A DNA stretch of 45,035 bases from Pseudomonadota bacterium (GTDB taxonomy: Bacteria; Chloroflexota; UBA6077; JAJPGT01), in contig JAJPGT010000008.1 of assembly GCA_021325655.1 (NCBI GenBank), forward strand, positions 1 through 45,035, read 5' to 3'. Shown piece after piece: positions 41,154-45,035 of the stretch. Under the pieces are notes generated by a model that saw only the letters and a program-made list of their open reading frames with translations, ran no database searches and had not been told where the DNA came from. Numbering within the stretch: the stretch's first letter is position 1; each line of letters opens with the position of its first letter. The translations under genes were made by a program, and so were the position numbers.

Positions 41154-42086
41154 CTACGGCGTGACCACCACGGTCCCGAACATTCCCGTGCCCGGACCGC
41201 CGTGCAGCTCGCAGAAGTAGCGGTAGCTGCCCGGGGTGTCGAACTTCTGGCTGAAGCTCTGCCCGGGGTTGAGTAGCCCGGAGTCGAACTTCTTGTCGTC
41301 CGCCGTTACCGTGTGCGGCACCGCGCCGCTGTTGGTCCAGGTGACCGTGGTGCCGGCGGACACGGTGAGGATTGGCGGATCGAACACGTTATCGCGCGCG
41401 CTCGCAGCCGCGCTCGGCCCGGACGCGGCGCCCGAAGAGGCCGGGACTGGCGTTGCCGCCGCGGCCGGGGTGACAACAATCGTCCCGAACATCCCTGTGC
41501 CGGGGGCGCCATGGAGCGTGCAATAGAAGCCGTAGGTGCCCGGCGTATCGAAGGTCTGGCTGAAGCTCTGCCCGGGGTTGAGCAGCCCGGAGTCGAACTT
41601 CTTGTCGTCCGCCGTTACCGTGTGCGGCACCGCGCCGCTGTTGGTCCAGGTGACCGTGGTGCCGGCCGGGATGGTGATGGTCTGCGGATCGAAGACGTTG
41701 TCCTTCGCGCTCGCCGCGACCGGCGCAGGAGCCGCGGCGGCCGGGGTGACCACGATCTTGCCGAACATCCCCGAGCCCGGTGCGCCGTGGAAGGCGCAGT
41801 AGTAGCCGATCGTCCCCGGGGTGTTGAACGTCATGCTGAACGTGCCGCCGCTGTTCAGCAGCCCCGAATCGAAGCTCTTGTCGTCCGCGGTCACCGTATG
41901 CGGCGCCGCGCCGGTGTTGGTCCAGGTGACCGTGGTGCCGACCGGAACGGTGATCGTCTGCGCATCGAACAGATTGTCCTTGGCCGCGACGGCTACCGTG
42001 TCCGGCGCCGGCTCCGCCCAGACGCCAGACGCCAGCAGCGCCAGCCCGAGTCCCAGTAACGCAGTGATCACCCCTCGACGAAGCAT
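41154..42086 (-). CDS. Secreted triple-cupredoxin (blue copper) protein
   Basis: A 310-residue exported protein with a signal peptide (residues 1-24, ending VWA) and three plastocyanin/amicyanin-like domains of about 100 residues joined by Ala/Pro linkers. Each has a type 1 copper site: PHTVTADDK (His), then CAFHGAPGSGMFG, CTLHGAPGTGMFG or CELHGGPGTGMFG (Cys, His, Met). All three sites look complete, so up to three coppers are expected. Probably an extracellular electron carrier or copper store. The ATG is behind AGGAGGG. Domains 2 and 3 are almost identical over part of their DNA, indicating recent duplication or conversion. Confidence 0.92.
   Translation of the reverse strand: MLRRGVITALLGLGLALLASGVWAEPAPDTVAVAAKDNLFDAQTITVPVGTTVTWTNTGAAPHTVTADDKSFDSGLLNSGGTFSMTFNTPGTIGYYCAFHGAPGSGMFGKIVVTPAAAAPAPVAASAKDNVFDPQTITIPAGTTVTWTNSGAVPHTVTADDKKFDSGLLNPGQSFSQTFDTPGTYGFYCTLHGAPGTGMFGTIVVTPAAAATPVPASSGAASGPSAAASARDNVFDPPILTVSAGTTVTWTNSGAVPHTVTADDKKFDSGLLNPGQSFSQKFDTPGSYRYFCELHGGPGTGMFGTVVVTP
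41246..41357. repeat. Near-identical copy 1 within the cupredoxin gene
   Basis: 112 bases matching 41555-41666 with one difference (a T/C near the start). Period 309 bases, one cupredoxin domain. Encodes the strand pair around PHTVTADDKKFDSGLLNPGQ. Confidence 0.85.
41555..41666. repeat. Near-identical copy 2 within the cupredoxin gene
   Basis: Second copy of the 112-base segment at 41246-41357, with one base different. The flanking parts of the domains are much less alike, so this patch has been homogenised or recently copied. Confidence 0.85.
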
Positions 42087-42341
42087 GCGTTCCCTCCTCT
42101 TGGGCGCGCCAGCGCGCCCGCGTGCCCAGTATACGGCTGGCGCCGTCGCCCGGATCGCCCCGGGGTGCGACACGCCTGGCCGCCTCGCTCGCGCCGCCGT
42201 TCACATTTCGCCAGCATGGGTGTACGATGTTGCTCTCGCCTGCCCGGTGTCTGATCGACCGCGAGCACAGCCCAGGACAGCAGGGGGCGAGAGGCATCGA
42301 TCCCCGGGGATCGCTCCCGGTGGCTCGTGGAGGACAGGCTC

Positions 42342-45035
42342 GTGCACCAGCCGCTTGGCCGACGGATCGCCTCGCTGCTCCTCACCCTCTCCTGTAGTGT
42401 CCTGCCCTGGCTGGCTCCCGCGGCACAGGCGGCCGGGGGGAGACCTCCCCACCGGGCAGCACCTGCGGACGCGTCCTGCGGTGTCCCGAGCTTCGCGACC
42501 GGCCGCACCGACTACCCGGTGGGAGCGACTCCCCTGGCCGTGGTGAGCGGGGATCTCAATGGCGACGCCCTGCCCGACCTTGTCGTCGCCGACAGTGGTG
42601 CCTCCGCCGTCTCGGTGCTGCTAGGCACTGGGGGTGGAGCCTTTGGGCCCAGGACCGACTTCACCGGGCTGAGCGCGCCGTCCGCGCTTGCCCTCGGGGA
42701 TGTCAACCGCGACGGCACACTGGACCTCGTGGTGGCCAGCGCGTCCGCCACGCAGGTTTCGATCCTGCTCGGCGACGGGCGGGGCTCCTTCAGCTCCACC
42801 CGGACCGCCACTATCGGCACCTCCCCAGTCGCCGTCGCGCTCGGCGATCTGAACGGCGATGGCACGCTGGACCTGGTAACCGCCAACCAGACCGCGAACA
42901 CGATCTCCGTGCTGCTCGGGGATGGCAGCGGCGGCTTCGGCGCCCCGGCCAGCTTTGCCACCGACCTCGCCCCGGTCGCCATTGCGCTCGTAGACCTGAA
43001 CGCCGATGGCAAGCTCGACCTGGCGACCGCGAACCTGTTCGGCAACACCGTCTCCGTCCTGCTCGGCCACGGGGACGGCACCTTTGCCGCCCACCGCGAG
43101 TTCGCCACCGGCGCCAACCCGAACTCCCTGGTGGCAGTCGACTTCAACGGCGACGGCAAGCTGGACCTGGCCGTCGCAAATGGCGGCGCCAACACCGTCT
43201 CCGTCCTGCTCGGCCACGGGGACGGCACCTTTGGCGAGAAGACGGACTTCCCGACCGAGATCGGGCCAGCGTCGATCGTCAGTGGCGATTTCAATGGCGA
43301 TGGCAAGGCGGATCTCGCCACCGCCAGCGCCTCAACGCTCGCCGTGGCGGTGCTGCTCGGGACCGGCACGGGCAGCTTCAGCGCGAAGACGGATGAGCTC
43401 GTGGGTGGCCGACCGGCCGGAATCGCGGTGAAGGACGTCAGTGGCGATGGCACGCTGGACCTGCTCACCGCGAACTCCGACCGCGCCACCGTCTCGGTGC
43501 TGGCTGGGACAGGCAGCGGTGGCTTCGGGCTCCAGAACACGTTCCCAACTGCGAGCATGCCCGAGGCGATCGCCAAGGGCGATTTCAACGGCGATGGCGT
43601 GCTGGATCTGGCCACCGCCAATGAATCCGCCAACAATGTCTCCGTCCTGCTCGGCAACGGCGCCGGCAGCTTCGGGGCCGCGGCCAGCTTCGCCGTGGGG
43701 AGCCTGCCGCTCGGGATCGCGGCGGCGGACGTGAATGGCGACGGCAAGCTGGACCTGGTGGCCGCGAACAACGGCGCTGCCAGCGTCTCCGTGCTCCTGG
43801 GCACCGGCGCGGGCCGCTTTGGAACGCACAGCGATTTCCTGGTCGGCACCAGCCCAACCTCCGTTGCGCTGGGTGACTTCAACGGCGACGGCAAGCTGGA
43901 CCTGGTCAGCACCAGCAGCCTCTCCGGCACCGTCACGCTCCTGCTCGGCACGGGGAGCGGCAGCTTTACCTCGCGCAGCGATACCGCGATCGGGCCAGAC
44001 CCGGTGTCCATCGCGGTGGGCGATTTCAACGGTGATGGCAAGCTGGACCTGGCGACGGCGAACTCCAACTTCGGCTCGGCCGGCAGCGTGACCGTGCTGC
44101 TTGGCGACGGTGCCGGCCACTTCAGCGCCCGGACCGACGTCTCCCTGGCGGCGTCTGCTAGCGGGGTCGCCATCAGCGATCTGAACGGCGATGGCAACGC
44201 CGACCTGGCGGTGGCGACCAGCGGCGGAGTCGCGGTCCTCCTCGGGAACGGCAACGGCACCTTCGGCGCGCCGACTAGCTTCGCCTCCGGCACCAGCCTG
44301 GCCTCGGTGGCCGTGGGAGACTTCAACAACGACGGTCGGCCCGACCTCGCCCTGGCCCAGCCCGGATCGAGCGCCGCGCTGGTGCTGTATGGCAACGGCG
44401 ACGGCAGCTTCCAGCCACCGAGCAGCTTCACCGTGGGGCTGCAGCCGAAGGACCTGGTGGTGGGCGATTTCGACGGCAACGGCTCGTCCGATCTCGCCAC
44501 CGCCAATGAGATCCAGAGCGACGTCACCGTGCTGCTGAACCAGTGCACCGCCCCCTCTCAGGCGCCGACCGACCTGACCGTGGGGACCGTTACCTACGGC
44601 CACGTCCCGCTGAGCTGGGCCAACCACGCCACGGCGGCCACCGGAATCGTGGTCGAGCGCAAGAAGGGCGCCAGCGGCGGATTCAGCCAGGTGGGTCCGA
44701 CGCTCGCTCCGACCGCTACCAGCTACACCGACACCAGCGTGGCGCCCTACACCAGCTATACCTATCGGGTGAAGGCGGTCAACGGTGGCTTCAGCCTGGG
44801 CGTCTCGAACACCGTGAGCCTCACTACTTACAGCCGCAACGAGGATACCTCCCCGAATGTCACATACCTGGGGCGATGGACGAAGGTAAGCAACGCGAGC
44901 TGCTCGGGTGGGAGCTGCCACAAGTCGACCGACCCGAACGGCAACGCCAGCCTGACCTGGACTGGGACAGACGTGCAGGTGGTGATGACCACCGGGCCGA
45001 TGATGGGCAAGGCCTATGTGGTGGTGGATGGGGCG
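42342..45035 (+). CDS. Secreted FG-GAP/VCBS repeat protein with FN3 domain (runs off the right edge)
   Basis: The N-terminal 898 residues of a large surface or secreted protein. Start GTG at 42342 with GGAGGA seven bases upstream. A signal peptide (RRIASLLLTLSCSVLPWLAP to AQA) is followed by 14 FG-GAP units of about 48 residues, each with a calcium-binding loop of the GDFNGDGKLDLATAN type and a SVLLGxGxGxF strand. After position 44530 comes a fibronectin type III domain (APTDLTVGTVTYGHVPLSWA, then YTYRVKAVNGG), then a beta module with TWTGTDVQVVMTTGP and GKAYVVVDG, found at the C-terminus of many exported proteins. Likely calcium-stabilised and adhesive; partner unknown. Confidence 0.9.
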   Translation, partial: MHQPLGRRIASLLLTLSCSVLPWLAPAAQAAGGRPPHRAAPADASCGVPSFATGRTDYPVGATPLAVVSGDLNGDALPDLVVADSGASAVSVLLGTGGGAFGPRTDFTGLSAPSALALGDVNRDGTLDLVVASASATQVSILLGDGRGSFSSTRTATIGTSPVAVALGDLNGDGTLDLVTANQTANTISVLLGDGSGGFGAPASFATDLAPVAIALVDLNADGKLDLATANLFGNTVSVLLGHGDGTFAAHREFATGANPNSLVAVDFNGDGKLDLAVANGGANTVSVLLGHGDGTFGEKTDFPTEIGPASIVSGDFNGDGKADLATASASTLAVAVLLGTGTGSFSAKTDELVGGRPAGIAVKDVSGDGTLDLLTANSDRATVSVLAGTGSGGFGLQNTFPTASMPEAIAKGDFNGDGVLDLATANESANNVSVLLGNGAGSFGAAASFAVGSLPLGIAAADVNGDGKLDLVAANNGAASVSVLLGTGAGRFGTHSDFLVGTSPTSVALGDFNGDGKLDLVSTSSLSGTVTLLLGTGSGSFTSRSDTAIGPDPVSIAVGDFNGDGKLDLATANSNFGSAGSVTVLLGDGAGHFSARTDVSLAASASGVAISDLNGDGNADLAVATSGGVAVLLGNGNGTFGAPTSFASGTSLASVAVGDFNNDGRPDLALAQPGSSAALVLYGNGDGSFQPPSSFTVGLQPKDLVVGDFDGNGSSDLATANEIQSDVTVLLNQCTAPSQAPTDLTVGTVTYGHVPLSWANHATAATGIVVERKKGASGGFSQVGPTLAPTATSYTDTSVAPYTSYTYRVKAVNGGFSLGVSNTVSLTTYSRNEDTSPNVTYLGRWTKVSNASCSGGSCHKSTDPNGNASLTWTGTDVQVVMTTGPMMGKAYVVVDGA

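Noticed and set aside
42512..44921. Very long minus-strand open frames opposite the FG-GAP gene
   Set aside because: They are mirror images of a repetitive GC-rich gene; the plus-strand frame has a signal peptide, 14 calcium loops and an FN3 domain.

Overview
This window is high-GC, bacterial chromosomal DNA. The gene mix fits a high-GC member of the Chloroflexota, with Thermomicrobia or Sphaerobacter-like bacteria as my best guess: CUT1 sugar-binding proteins with Tat signals, an actinobacterial/chloroflexal MoxR-like ATPase plus VWA pair, D-threonine-aldolase-like and RraA-like enzymes, and FG-GAP and cupredoxin surface proteins. This is an inference from gene content. I see no rRNA, tRNA, CRISPR array, transposase or phage gene.

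Layout. 1-2.6 kb: the 5' part of a family 3 solute-binding lipoprotein (minus), then DNA polymerase IV and an OsmC-like protein (plus). 2.6-3.4 kb: a cluster of decayed genes: a secreted protein, a HicB-type antitoxin and a PIN-domain tail, with most frame breaks in runs of C. 3.6-8.5 kb: an L-2-hydroxyglutarate oxidase, then a MoxR/Mg-chelatase-like AAA ATPase with a large VWA protein. 8.8-12.1 kb: a sugar ABC transporter (binding protein and two permeases, no ATPase), followed by a convergent DtxR/MntR-type repressor. 13.0-15.2 kb: two PLP aminotransferases (IlvE and a 2-aminoadipate-type enzyme). 15.4-19.6 kb: a class II aldolase coupled to a membrane HD-GYP phosphodiesterase, then a response regulator/GAF-histidine kinase pair. 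20-22.6 kb: a tiny hydrophobic peptide gene, an RraA-like protein, a D-threonine-aldolase-like enzyme and a small membrane ORF.

22.7-31.8 kb is the most unusual part. On the minus strand, in transcription order, it has a sigma-70-family factor, a soluble double zinc-finger anti-sigma candidate, a TPR-CHAT protease, an apparently cytoplasmic subtilisin-like protease, and a large protein with an internally duplicated domain that I do not recognise. The first four are tightly spaced, with coupled starts and a sigma-70-like promoter upstream. Both proteases keep their catalytic residues. The arrangement suggests a proteolysis-controlled transcription switch, perhaps a stress or defence response.

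32-45 kb: a secreted His/Asp-rich repeat protein, a nitrilase, two small secreted proteins, a DUF488 protein, a TenA-like protein, a second sugar-binding lipoprotein paralogous to the first, an E1-alpha dehydrogenase subunit without its beta partner, a DapB-like reductase, an ABM-like monooxygenase, a secreted protein with three cupredoxin domains, and the start of a secreted protein with 14 FG-GAP repeats that runs off the right edge.
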